In this document: positions 35,438-42,645 of the stretch, piece after piece
Position numbering within the stretch: position 1 is the first letter of the stretch
Layout of the letters: every line of letters starts with the position of its first letter
NCBI RefSeq assembly: GCF_032197885.1
Contig: NZ_CP134159.1
Coordinates: 2,356,001-2,420,000, forward strand
Length of the DNA stretch: 64,000 nt
Source of the DNA: Levilactobacillus namurensis
GTDB lineage: Bacteria > Bacillota > Bacilli > Lactobacillales > Lactobacillaceae
Reading direction: 5' to 3'
Position numbers and translations under genes: made by a program
Notes under the pieces: model-generated
What the model was told of the DNA's origin: nothing
Seen by the model: the letters and a program-made list of their open reading frames with translations, nothing else
Databases searched by the model: none

Positions 35438-36553
35438 CTACCAGGTCGTACTGGTACTCTGCAAGATCTCCGGATCGTGGTTACTCATCAGGTAGGCCCG
35501 CCCGTCTGCCGTGAAGTTTAAGGCTTCGAATTCTCGCTTAGAGGCGAACCCGGTCCACCGGACATCCGCTGGCGTCAGATGCCCGTTACCGGCCAGCCCC
35601 GCGACTGGCAGACTGGCAATCGAATCATCGGAAACCAGGTACAAGCGGTCGTTTTGCGGGTTATAAGCCATACTCTGAACCCGAGTGCCCGGCCCGTGCG
35701 TCAAGACCTGCCGGGTCAACCGGAAGTGAACCGCGTCCTGGCCGATGGTGCCTTGGTAGATGTAGACCCGCGATGCCGATGGGCGGGTCCAGAAGTAAGC
35801 GTGGCCCTGACGGTCAAAGGTCAACACGTGGCCCCCCGGAACCGCAAAGTGTCCCGCGCGCAACCGGAAGTGAATCTGCTTGACCGGCCGCAGGGTCTGG
35901 GGACTGATGCGCTGTAACACGCCCTCCTGGTTGATGGGAACCCGGGGCGCCGATTCCCGGTCACACCACATGTAGAACTGACCATCTTGCCAATTATAAG
36001 CCAGGGATTGGCCGTGCCCCGTGGTAAAGGCCGGTCCGATCTTAATGGCCGACCGAATCGCCTTTTCCCGCGCACTGCGCGCGGCCTTGGCGGTGTAGAC
36101 CCGCTGGAGCTGACGCGGCGTGACGTTTAACTGGGCCAAGCGCTGGCGGTCGAACCGCACGATGCGTCCACGGTTCTGCCAAGTCGTGGGACAGTAGACG
36201 ATGTAGAGGTATTGCCCGACCGTGACCATGCTTTGTGGGTCACCCCAAGCTTCGCCCCGAGGCCCCGGCAGCGGTAACTGGTAGAGCGTCTGAAAAGTAA
36301 CGGCCTGTCCGCGATTCGAGGCAATCGTATTGATACCGTGCGGATTCTCCGCGGCCGCATACTGGGCCGGCACCGTCGTAAAGTGGACCTGGTCGTCGTT
36401 TAGGTCCCGGTTCTGCTTCAACGCCGTTGCGACCAACGCGCCGGATGCTTGGTGAACGACCGGCATCGCATAGCCTGGTAATGCCCCGATACCGGTGACC
36501 ATCCCTACGGTCAGTGCCAGTTCCCCTAGCTCTCGCCATTGCTTATCTGTCAT
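35438..36553 (-). CDS. secreted protein of unknown function, paralogue 1 (propeller-like)
   Basis: 371 aa. Short N-terminal hydrophobic region (LALTVGMVTGIGALPGYAMP) suggests export. Repeated modules such as GQYLYIVYCPTTWQNRGRIVRFD, GQSLAYNWQDGQFYMWCDRE, GHVLTFDRQGHAYFWTRP and VQSMAYNPQNDRLYLVSDDSIASLP look like beta-propeller blades. The ATG at 36553 follows GGGGGGAG. The next gene upstream on the same strand, beyond a repeat pair (37207-38301), is a clear paralogue. Conserved cysteines (YCPT, WCDRE) occur in both. Function not recognised. Confidence 0.72.
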   Translation of the reverse strand: MTDKQWRELGELALTVGMVTGIGALPGYAMPVVHQASGALVATALKQNRDLNDDQVHFTTVPAQYAAAENPHGINTIASNRGQAVTFQTLYQLPLPGPRGEAWGDPQSMVTVGQYLYIVYCPTTWQNRGRIVRFDRQRLAQLNVTPRQLQRVYTAKAARSAREKAIRSAIKIGPAFTTGHGQSLAYNWQDGQFYMWCDRESAPRVPINQEGVLQRISPQTLRPVKQIHFRLRAGHFAVPGGHVLTFDRQGHAYFWTRPSASRVYIYQGTIGQDAVHFRLTRQVLTHGPGTRVQSMAYNPQNDRLYLVSDDSIASLPVAGLAGNGHLTPADVRWTGFASKREFEALNFTADGRAYLMSNHDPEILQSTSTTW

Positions 36554-36674
36554 TGAAACTCCCCCCATCACATGATTCTATTCATCACTGTTTGTAGTAT
36601 ACCCACTCCCAACCACCCCTCCGACCCCAACGGCCCAATAAGGGTACTGACCTAACGTCACGGAAGAAAGTCAG

Positions 36675-36868
36675 CGCCTTACCGGGTGGCCAGGGATGAG
36701 GTCATCCGGTCCCGGTAGCCGATTGGCAGGGCCGTGACGCCAGTGGGCACGACTTTAAGCCGCGCAAAGCCCGCCCGTCTTAAAGCTCGGCCTTAGCCTA
36801 AGGCCAGCAGACCACTGGCCTAACGCTAATTTCACCGGCTGGGCCCTATCGGCTACCGGGACCTCACG
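36675..36868 (+). repeat. structured dispersed repeat, copy R8 (variant stem, with extra left end)
   Basis: Core outer stem GGTCCCGGTAGCCGAT with ATCGGCTACCGGGACC is perfect; P2 CTTTAAG/CTTAAAG; P3 TTAGC..GGCCAG with CTGGCC..GCTAA. Same subtype as R2 but with compensatory stem changes. About 30 extra bases carry a second CGCCTTACCGG border. Convergent partner of R9. Confidence 0.8.
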
Positions 36869-36921
36869 TTGTTGCGTGACAAGTCGTCATGGCGTGCATG
36901 GCTAATTCATCCACTACCGTG

Positions 36922-37074
36922 AGCCGTGAGGGTGATCAGACAGGGCTCAGCCGTGAAATTTGACTTGGGTGACGTTTCTCAGTCGCCCTAGTCAAAGGCC
37001 CAGCTTCGAGACCGCTCTGTGGCTCGAAGTGGTGCCCACGGCGTTCCAGCCCTGTCTGGCCGCCCGGTAAGGCG
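36922..37074 (-). repeat. structured dispersed repeat, copy R9 (A-type stem)
   Basis: Outer stem CAGACAGGGCT/AGCCCTGTCTG with weaker distal pairs, P2 CTTCGAG/CTCGAAG, P3 TTTGACT/AGTCAAA, end CCGGTAAGGCGCTGAC. With R8 it makes terminal repeats GTCAGCGCCTTACCGGG. Confidence 0.85.
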
Positions 37075-37085
37075 CTGACATAGTA

Positions 37086-37121
37086 AACAGGAGCCTGGGA
37101 CAAAATGCCCAGGCTCCTGTT
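37086..37121. terminator. perfect 14-bp hairpin
   Basis: AACAGGAGCCTGGG with CCCAGGCTCCTGTT lies between R9 and the second secreted-protein gene. Possible bidirectional terminator. Confidence 0.55.
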
Positions 37122-37152
37122 ATTCTTGACGATAACGATACGATGCTGAAAC

Positions 37153-37198
37153 GTGCGACCAAAGGCGGTTAAGCGGAGCTGGCTGCCTTTGGTCGCAC
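37153..37198 (-). repeat. second hairpin repeat type, copy 1
   Basis: GTGCGACCAAAGGC pairs perfectly with GCCTTTGGTCGCAC eight bases past the secreted-protein stop. The same arms and the flank GCTGAAAC recur at 62572-62682, there also next to a repeat pair and eight or so bases from a stop codon. Confidence 0.75.
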
Positions 37199-37206
37199 TC
37201 TGTGGT

Positions 37207-38301
37207 TTACCAGCTAGTGTGGGTGCTCTTTAAGATTTCGGGGTCGTGGTTGGTCATTAGCGTGGCGCGACCGCTGGTGATGAAGTTCAGCGCTTCGAAC
37301 TCCCGGCGGGGACTGAAGCCCGTCCACCGTACGCTTTTAGCACTCAAGTGCCCGCGACCGCGTAAGCTGTGGATTGGTAAACTGGCGATGGAATCATCCG
37401 ACACCAAGTATAACCGCCGATTATGCGGGTTATACGCGATGCTTTGGACCCGGGAACCCGGCGCGTGCCGTAAGACCTGATGGGTCAACCGAAATCGTAC
37501 GTGATGCCGCCCAATCGTTCCTTGGTACAAGTTGACCCGCTTAGCTGACGGCCGGGTCCAAAAGTACGCCCGACCACTGCGGTCAAAGGTCAACACGTGG
37601 CCTCCCGGGACCGCCATCCGCCGGTTCCGTAACCGAAACCGAATCTGGTGGTTCGGCCGCAACGTATGGGTGCTGATCCGATTAATATAACCGTACTGGT
37701 TCGTGGGGACCCGGGGCTTGGACTCCCGGTCGCACCACATGTATAGGTGATGGTCGTGCCAATTGTACGCCAACGACTGACCGTGGCCCGTGATGAAGGT
37801 CGGGCCCACCTTAATCGCCGACCGAATCGCCCTTTCCCGCGCACTGTGCGCGGCCTTTTTGGTGTAAACCTTTTGCAACTGCCGGGCCGTCACGTGGTGG
37901 GCCTTCAGCCACTTCTGGTCGAACCGAACCACTCGGCCCCGGTTATGCCAATTAGTCGGACAGTAGACCACGTAGATGTACCGGCCGACCGTCGCCATAC
38001 TCTGGGGATTGCCCCAAGCCTGGTGGTGATAACCCGGCGATGGGAGGAGGTAGGCGGTCTTAAAGGTCACCCGGACGCCCTGGGTGCCCCGGATCGTATT
38101 GCGTCCATGCAAGTGTCGCGCGTGCTTGTAGTGCCGGGGCTGGTGCCACATCTTGACGCGATAATCGTTCAAGAGTCGCGTCCGCCCTGATGCGAGGGCG
38201 CTGGCCCGCTGATGGACGATGGGCATCGCCTGTGCACCCAGGGTCAAGCTCAACCCCGCCCCTAACGCCAGCACAGCTCCCCAAATTTTTCGCCAATGCA
38301 T
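37207..38301 (-). CDS. secreted protein of unknown function, paralogue 2, basic and His-rich
   Basis: 364 aa. Clear signal peptide (MHWRKIWGAVLALGAGLSLTLGAQA). The same modules as the 35438-36553 product occur in the same order (GRYIYVVYCPTNWHNRGRVVRFD, GQSLAYNWHDHHLYMWCDRE, GHVLTFDRSGRAYFWTRP). Many Q, A or D positions there are H, K or R here. I count about 29 histidines against about 12 in the paralogue. A high positive charge at mildly acidic pH would favour binding to anionic wall polymers. Function not recognised. Confidence 0.72.
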   Translation of the reverse strand: MHWRKIWGAVLALGAGLSLTLGAQAMPIVHQRASALASGRTRLLNDYRVKMWHQPRHYKHARHLHGRNTIRGTQGVRVTFKTAYLLPSPGYHHQAWGNPQSMATVGRYIYVVYCPTNWHNRGRVVRFDQKWLKAHHVTARQLQKVYTKKAAHSARERAIRSAIKVGPTFITGHGQSLAYNWHDHHLYMWCDRESKPRVPTNQYGYINRISTHTLRPNHQIRFRLRNRRMAVPGGHVLTFDRSGRAYFWTRPSAKRVNLYQGTIGRHHVRFRLTHQVLRHAPGSRVQSIAYNPHNRRLYLVSDDSIASLPIHSLRGRGHLSAKSVRWTGFSPRREFEALNFITSGRATLMTNHDPEILKSTHTSW

Positions 38302-38397
38302 TTAAAATGCACCTTCTTTACAATTAATCCAGCAATTCCAGTATACCGCGAAATACTTGTGCTCGTCAGTCCCATCCCCCGGTTAGTCGCTGACCAC

Positions 38398-38429
38398 TAA
38401 AAAAGCGGGCACCATCGCTGGTGACCCGC
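38398..38429 (-). terminator. luxS terminator
   Basis: GCGGG-CACCA with TGGTG-CCCGC (one bulge), then TTTTTT on the minus strand. Confidence 0.82.
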
Positions 38430-38452
38430 CAGGTTTCACATATCCCGTTAGA

Positions 38453-38926
38453 CTAGATAACTTCTCGCGTAAAGGGATCCTTGGAGATCCCCTTGTCTAA
38501 GATGTCCTTGCACCATTCCTTAGCGGAGAACAGGCTGTGGTCCCGGTAGTTCCCACAACTGTACTTGTCCGTGCCTTGAACGTCCTTCCATTCCGTATCG
38601 TAAGCGATCCGGTGTAAGGACGCCTTGAGGGCCTTGGCCACTTCTTCAGTGGATTGTTCGCCCCAAGTGATCAAGTGGAAGCCGGTCCGGCAACCGAATG
38701 GTGAGCAGTCAATCACACCACTCATCTCGTCCCGCAAGTAGCCGGCTAACAAGTGTTCAATCGTATGTAATCCGGCCGTTGGAATTGCGTTGGTGTTAGG
38801 TTGAACTAACCGCAAATCAAAGTTTGAGATCACATCACCCTTCTTACCCGTCTCCCGGGTAATCAACCGAACGTACGGTGCCTTAACGGCCGTATGGTCT
38901 AACGTAAAGCTTTCAACTTTTGCCAT
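38453..38926 (-). CDS. luxS: S-ribosylhomocysteine lyase
   Basis: 157 aa. Cleaves S-ribosylhomocysteine to homocysteine and the AI-2 precursor. Metal ligands His54 and His58 lie in HTIEH and Cys124 in YSCGNYRDH; the catalytic Cys79 lies in FGCRTGF. AAAAGGGAG precedes the ATG. Monocistronic with its own terminator; no pfs gene is adjacent. Confidence 0.97.
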   Translation of the reverse strand: MAKVESFTLDHTAVKAPYVRLITRETGKKGDVISNFDLRLVQPNTNAIPTAGLHTIEHLLAGYLRDEMSGVIDCSPFGCRTGFHLITWGEQSTEEVAKALKASLHRIAYDTEWKDVQGTDKYSCGNYRDHSLFSAKEWCKDILDKGISKDPFTREVI

Positions 38927-39125
38927 ATTTTGCCAACTCCCTTTTCCATTTTTTAATCCTGTTCCCCTCTACTCTACACCAAACCCCGCCGCCCCGCTAA
39001 TTATTTTCAGTTTTCTTAAGGCTTCTAAGAAAGGGCAAAGTTTAGCCTAATTACCGCGTATCACTGTCTCATTAGTTGCGAGAGTGGCTATACTGGGTCT
39101 GTATCACGAGAGGGGAGGAACCATC

Positions 39126-40130
39126 ATGAACACTGCACCACAGGAACCGTTACCACCACGGGAACGCCACTTTAGCCATTCGGGGAAGCTTAAGCGCATC
39201 ATTCTTACACTACTGGCGTGCCTTTTAATCGGTGGCGGCCTGTACGGCTGGTACGCCTTGCACCAAGCCAAAACCACGTTTTCTAAAACCTATCACGCCC
39301 TACCGACCAAGCCCAACGACCTCGCGCTAACCAGCGGCAAGCCCTTTGCCGTCCTGTTAATGGGGACGGACACCGGTGCGCTAGGTCGGCATAGCGTTGG
39401 CCGGACCGATACCATGATCATCGCGACCATCAATCCAAAACGCCAGACGGCTAAGTTGACCAGTATCCCCCGGGACACGCTGGTCGACGTCTACGGGAGC
39501 CAACAAGACGACGAAAAGATCAACGCGGCCCTGCCACTATACGGACCGGAAACGGCCATTAAGACCGTGGAACACCTGGTCAACATCCCCATCCACTACT
39601 ATGTTCTAATCAACATGGGTGGCCTGGAAAAGATGATCAACGCCGTGGGTGGGGTCGACGTAGTCCCACCGTTGACGTTCCATTACGAACAAGCTAACGT
39701 CAAGAAGAACCAGAAGATCCACCTTAACGGGGCCAGCGCGCTGGCCTACTCGCGGATGCGCGACGACGACCCCTTGGGCGACTATGGCCGGCAAATTCGC
39801 CAACGCCAGATCATTAAGCAACTGGTCTTAAAGGAAGCGGGACTGTCCTCGGTGGCCCACTACCAACGGGTCTTAGGCTCTTTGAAAAATAACATGCAGA
39901 CCAACCTTACGTTCCAAGACCTCCTATGGCTGCGTACTAAGTATGGCCATACCAGTCGTCACGTCCAATCCGCAACCCTGCAGGGAAAGCCGGCAGTCAT
40001 CAACGGTATCGACTACCAGGTTGCCCCTCAAACCACGATTAACCAGGTCTCCAAAGACCTGCGGAAGGCCCTCGGGCTCCCCGTTAACGTCCAGTTTCAG
40101 ACCGACGCGTTAGACCCCACTGGGGAATGA
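39126..40130 (+). CDS. LytR-CpsA-Psr family wall-polymer ligase
   Basis: 334 aa. Cytosolic basic N-terminus, one membrane helix (RIILTLLACLLIGGGLYGWYAL), then an extracellular LCP domain: VLLMGTDTG, GRTDTMIIATINP, TSIPRDTLVDVYG, the lipid-phosphate-binding SRMRDDDPLGDYGRQIRQRQII. Such enzymes attach teichoic acid or polysaccharide from the lipid carrier to peptidoglycan. The ATG at 39126 follows GAGGGGAGGA; the longer frame is upstream of that site. Monocistronic. Confidence 0.93.
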   Translation: MNTAPQEPLPPRERHFSHSGKLKRIILTLLACLLIGGGLYGWYALHQAKTTFSKTYHALPTKPNDLALTSGKPFAVLLMGTDTGALGRHSVGRTDTMIIATINPKRQTAKLTSIPRDTLVDVYGSQQDDEKINAALPLYGPETAIKTVEHLVNIPIHYYVLINMGGLEKMINAVGGVDVVPPLTFHYEQANVKKNQKIHLNGASALAYSRMRDDDPLGDYGRQIRQRQIIKQLVLKEAGLSSVAHYQRVLGSLKNNMQTNLTFQDLLWLRTKYGHTSRHVQSATLQGKPAVINGIDYQVAPQTTINQVSKDLRKALGLPVNVQFQTDALDPTGE

Positions 40131-40144
40131 CACCTAGGCTAATA

Positions 40145-40180
40145 AAAATGAGGTTTCCCGGAAATGGGAAACCTCATTTT
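40145..40180. terminator. bidirectional terminator between convergent genes
   Basis: AAAATGAGGTTTCCC with GGGAAACCTCATTTT, a perfect 15-bp stem with A and T runs outside. Confidence 0.85.
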
Positions 40181-40189
40181 AACCTCAGG

Positions 40190-41023
40190 TTACTTCTTCA
40201 CTAATGAAGCGGCCTGGCGTTGCCGCCAGATGTGCCACCCGCTGACCAGGATACTGATGTCCCCGACTAAGGTGCCCAGCCCAATCAGCAAGTTACCCGT
40301 CGAGGTCACCATCAGACTGGACCAGGGATTGATCCGGGCAATCAGGGCCAGAACCGTCATGATCCAGAGGTCGGCCACCAGCGCCGGTAACCACGAATTC
40401 GGGTGGCGCCGCTGGTCCCAGAGAATCAGGGCCGTCAGAATAACCGCTACCGCCAGCAGGGCCAGACTCCCGCCTTTACGGGTCACGTAGACCAAGCCCA
40501 CCGCCGGCAATGCTCGGCCCACTAGGTTCCAAATCACCAATAGCCCAACGGCAATCAGCCCCCAACTCACGAGTTGGCCTCGCGTGGCGAACCGGGGGGT
40601 CAACCAAAGGCCCAAGATCACGGCCACCACCAGTAAGACCAGCTGAACGCCGATCTTTAGCAGTTGGAGCGGCACGGCCGGTAAGATCACTGTGGGTAAA
40701 ACTAGGCCCACGAAGAATAGCCCCAACGGGAAGAACAGGTCCGTACTCCACCACCAGGGGTGGCCTTTTTGGCGCTTCATTAGGCGCTGAGCCGCAGCCA
40801 ACGGGTCCCCGTGCCAGTAGTCGCCCGCGGACTTATTCGCCCGCTGTGCGGCTAAGAATCCCGGTAAGAGGACGCCCAGGTATTCCTGGAACGTCTCCTC
40901 ATCGGTGAACCGCGGGTCTTGACGCAAAGCGGCCACCAGTTGGTCCCAGTAGGCTTGATTTTCAGTTGTTAATTGTGCACGCAACGCCGCGTTGGCCGCG
41001 CTGTAGGTTGGGTGTTCTGCCAC
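40190..41023 (-). CDS. DUF1129-like membrane protein
   Basis: 277 aa. A soluble N-terminal part of about 90 residues (QAYWDQLVAALRQDPRFTDEETFQEYLGVLLPGFLAAQ, then GDPLAAAQRLMKRQ) precedes about six membrane helices. This arrangement fits the DUF1129 family of unknown function in lactic acid bacteria. I prefer GTG at 41023, ten bases after AAGGGG; an ATG at 41032 touches that site. No operon partner. Confidence 0.78.
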   Translation of the reverse strand: MAEHPTYSAANAALRAQLTTENQAYWDQLVAALRQDPRFTDEETFQEYLGVLLPGFLAAQRANKSAGDYWHGDPLAAAQRLMKRQKGHPWWWSTDLFFPLGLFFVGLVLPTVILPAVPLQLLKIGVQLVLLVVAVILGLWLTPRFATRGQLVSWGLIAVGLLVIWNLVGRALPAVGLVYVTRKGGSLALLAVAVILTALILWDQRRHPNSWLPALVADLWIMTVLALIARINPWSSLMVTSTGNLLIGLGTLVGDISILVSGWHIWRQRQAASLVKK

Positions 41024-41214
41024 ACTTATCATACCCCTTACTTTTCTGACTTTGCTTCCATGATAAGGAACTTTAGGTCAAATTACCATCAATTTTGCGT
41101 ATGACCGGGGATGGACGAGTCATTCGCGTGCAAAAAAGAGGTCTGAGTTTTGGTCCCAGACCTTACTCTTACGTTTAGTTAAGGGCAAATGGTGGTAAAT
41201 CACTCGCCTTACCG

Positions 41215-41359
41215 GTTGGCCCTGAAAAGGCTGGAACGTGGTGGGCACGACTTGAAGCCAAAGAGCGGTCTTCAAGCTCGGCCTTTGGGTAAGCCAGCTA
41301 AAAAGCGCTGACTAACCCAAACGACACCACTGAGCCTCTTCAGGCCCAACCTCACGGCT
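41215..41359 (+). repeat. structured dispersed repeat, copy R10 (B-type stem)
   Basis: Outer stem GGTTGGCCCTGAAAAGGCT with AGCCTCTTCAGGCCCAACC, P2 CTTGAAG/CTTCAAG, P3 TTTGGGT/ACCCAAA, inner helix GTGGTG/CACCAC in place of GCCGTG/CACGGC. Closest to R13. Convergent partner of R11. Confidence 0.85.
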
Positions 41360-41578
41360 AAATTGAACATCTCCAAAACAAGTCTTCTGGTAATTGAACT
41401 TAGAAGTAGCCACGTGAGACTCTTAAACTCAAACAATAAGGTATAAACCTGATTGGACCTCGAGTCCGCGGTAGGCATCATCATCCCCGCGCCATGGCTA
41501 CAAACAGGTGACGACCGTATTCATACCAACCACTACGGCCCGTTGGCAAATCATGTTTCGCCATGGTTACACAACTGT

Positions 41579-41732
41579 AAGCCGAGAGGACGGCCAGACC
41601 AGGCTCAGCCGTGAAATTTTCCTTGGTGAGTGTTCCTTAGCTCGCCTAGGAAAAGGCCCAGCTTCGAGACCGCTTTGTGGCTCGAAGTGGTGCCCACGGC
41701 GTTCCAGCCTGGTCTGGCTGTCCGGTAAGGCG
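41579..41732 (-). repeat. structured dispersed repeat, copy R11 (A-type stem)
   Basis: Outer stem GACGGCCAGACCAGGCT with AGCCTGGTCTGGCTGTC (one G-T), P2 CTTCGAG/CTCGAAG, P3 TTTTCCT/AGGAAAA, end CCGGTAAGGCGAATGA. Confidence 0.87.
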
Positions 41733-41813
41733 AATGATCATTGTTTTATATGACAGACCTGAAGTCCAACAGTCTCTGTCCAATTTTCAGCGCCAAATAG
41801 GCCACGGTTATCC

Positions 41814-41850
41814 AAAAAAGCTCTGCAAAACCAAAATAGTTTTACAGAGC
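41814..41850 (-). terminator. terminator of the CstR-like/thioredoxin operon
   Basis: GCTCTGTAAAAC..GTTTTGCAGAGC on the minus strand followed by TTTTTT. It is the end of the duplicated composite module; the 58-kb copy ends the 57777 gene. Confidence 0.8.
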
Positions 41851-41917
41851 TCGTCTTAGGCTATTTCACGATCTGCTAACCAGCGTCCTAGCAGGAGACC
41901 CGCCAGCGCTGATGATG

Positions 41918-42178
41918 CTAATGGTTCTTAATCACCAATTCCAAAGCCGACTGTAATTCCGACTGCTGGTCTTTAGAAAGCTGCACGTCGTCCACACACT
42001 GCTGGACGTTGGCCGCGACTACGACCCCCATGATCCGCTCCACGCTGGAACGTACTGCAGAAAGCTGAGTCAGGATGTCCTGACACTCCCGGCCGTCTTC
42101 CACCATCTTCATGATGCCGTGCAACTGACCGTCCGTGCGCCGTAACCGATTTTTTAACTGGGTCTGCGTGGTGGTCAT
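41918..42178 (-). CDS. CsoR-family repressor, CstR-like (persulfide-sensing type)
   Basis: 86 aa, all helical DUF156/CsoR family. LKNRLRRTDGQLHGIMKMVEDGRECQDILTQLSAVRSS carries Cys32 and ANVQQCVDD carries Cys61. In copper CsoR a histidine stands four residues before the second cysteine; here it is Asn57, as in the sulfur-sensing CstR branch. Its ATG overlaps the thioredoxin stop by 4 bases, so it is the second gene of that operon. The operon has a textbook ATACCCC-GGGGTAT operator, so autoregulation is likely. Confidence 0.87.
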   Translation of the reverse strand: MTTTQTQLKNRLRRTDGQLHGIMKMVEDGRECQDILTQLSAVRSSVERIMGVVVAANVQQCVDDVQLSKDQQSELQSALELVIKNH

Positions 42179-42504
42179 TCTGCTGTCGCCTCCGCCAACT
42201 TACTATCCAAGTACTTCTTCAACGCAGCCTTGGGGTGAAAACCCACGACCTTTTCCGTGGGCTTGCCGTTCTTAAAGATCACCAGCGATGGAATGCTCAT
42301 GATTCCCAGTGACTGGGCCAATTCCTGGTTCTGGTCCACGTCTAGGGACGCAAACTTGACCTGGCCAGCATAGTCTTGGTCGAGGTCCTCGAGAACCGGC
42401 GTCTGCATCTTGCAAGGCCCACACCACGCTGCCCAAAAATCAACGACCGTCAAAGCCGCATCGTCACCTACGTGTTCAAAATCTTTCGTCATAATCGCTT
42501 GCAT
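42175..42504 (-). CDS. thioredoxin
   Basis: 109 aa, standard length. Active site AAWCGPCKMQ has Cys28 and Cys31; the cis-proline lies in IMSIPSLVIFKNG. ATG at 42504 behind AGGAGGGA; a longer frame is upstream of that site. First gene of an operon with the CstR-like repressor, overlapping it by 4 bases. Being under a sulfur-type repressor it may reduce persulfides or disulfides during sulfur or thiol stress rather than act as the housekeeping TrxA. Confidence 0.92.
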   Translation of the reverse strand: MQAIMTKDFEHVGDDAALTVVDFWAAWCGPCKMQTPVLEDLDQDYAGQVKFASLDVDQNQELAQSLGIMSIPSLVIFKNGKPTEKVVGFHPKAALKKYLDSKLAEATAE

Positions 42505-42541
42505 GCCGAAATCCCTCCTGTAAAAACTGAATGCGTTCATT

Positions 42542-42557
42542 ATACCCCTTGGGGTAT
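42542..42557 (-). promoter_or_regulatory. CsoR/CstR operator over the thioredoxin operon promoter
   Basis: The perfect palindrome ATACCCCTTGGGGTAT overlaps a TATAAT -10 box read on the minus strand. It matches the GC-rich operator type bound by CsoR/CstR proteins. Confidence 0.83.
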
Positions 42558-42590
42558 GTTTTGGCTACCCTGACAACTTGTTTTCAACTC

Positions 42591-42627
42591 AAAAACGCCG
42601 CTCAGCGGGTTCCTGAACGGCGTTTTC
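42591..42627. terminator. terminator of the NADH oxidase-like gene
   Basis: AAAACGCCG/CGGCGTTTT with a 17-base loop; TTTTT on the minus strand. Confidence 0.75.
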
Positions 42628-42645
42628 CTTCAATTTTTAGTTAAT

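Larger units (their letters stand above)
41171..41860. repeat. composite module, copy 1 (inverted relative to 58055-58755)
   Basis: Read on the minus strand it runs: hairpin terminator GCTCTGTAAAAC..GCAGAGC, about 100 bases, R11, a spacer of about 220 bases containing GACTCTTAAACT and CATGGCTACAAAC, R10, then TTTAGT. The same order with close sequence occurs on the plus strand at 58 kb, so the whole block of about 690 bp was duplicated. Confidence 0.8.

Noticed and set aside
41508..41753. Open frame running through repeat R11
   Set aside because: The same frame arises from the repeat sequence itself in other copies and has no conserved start or ribosome site.
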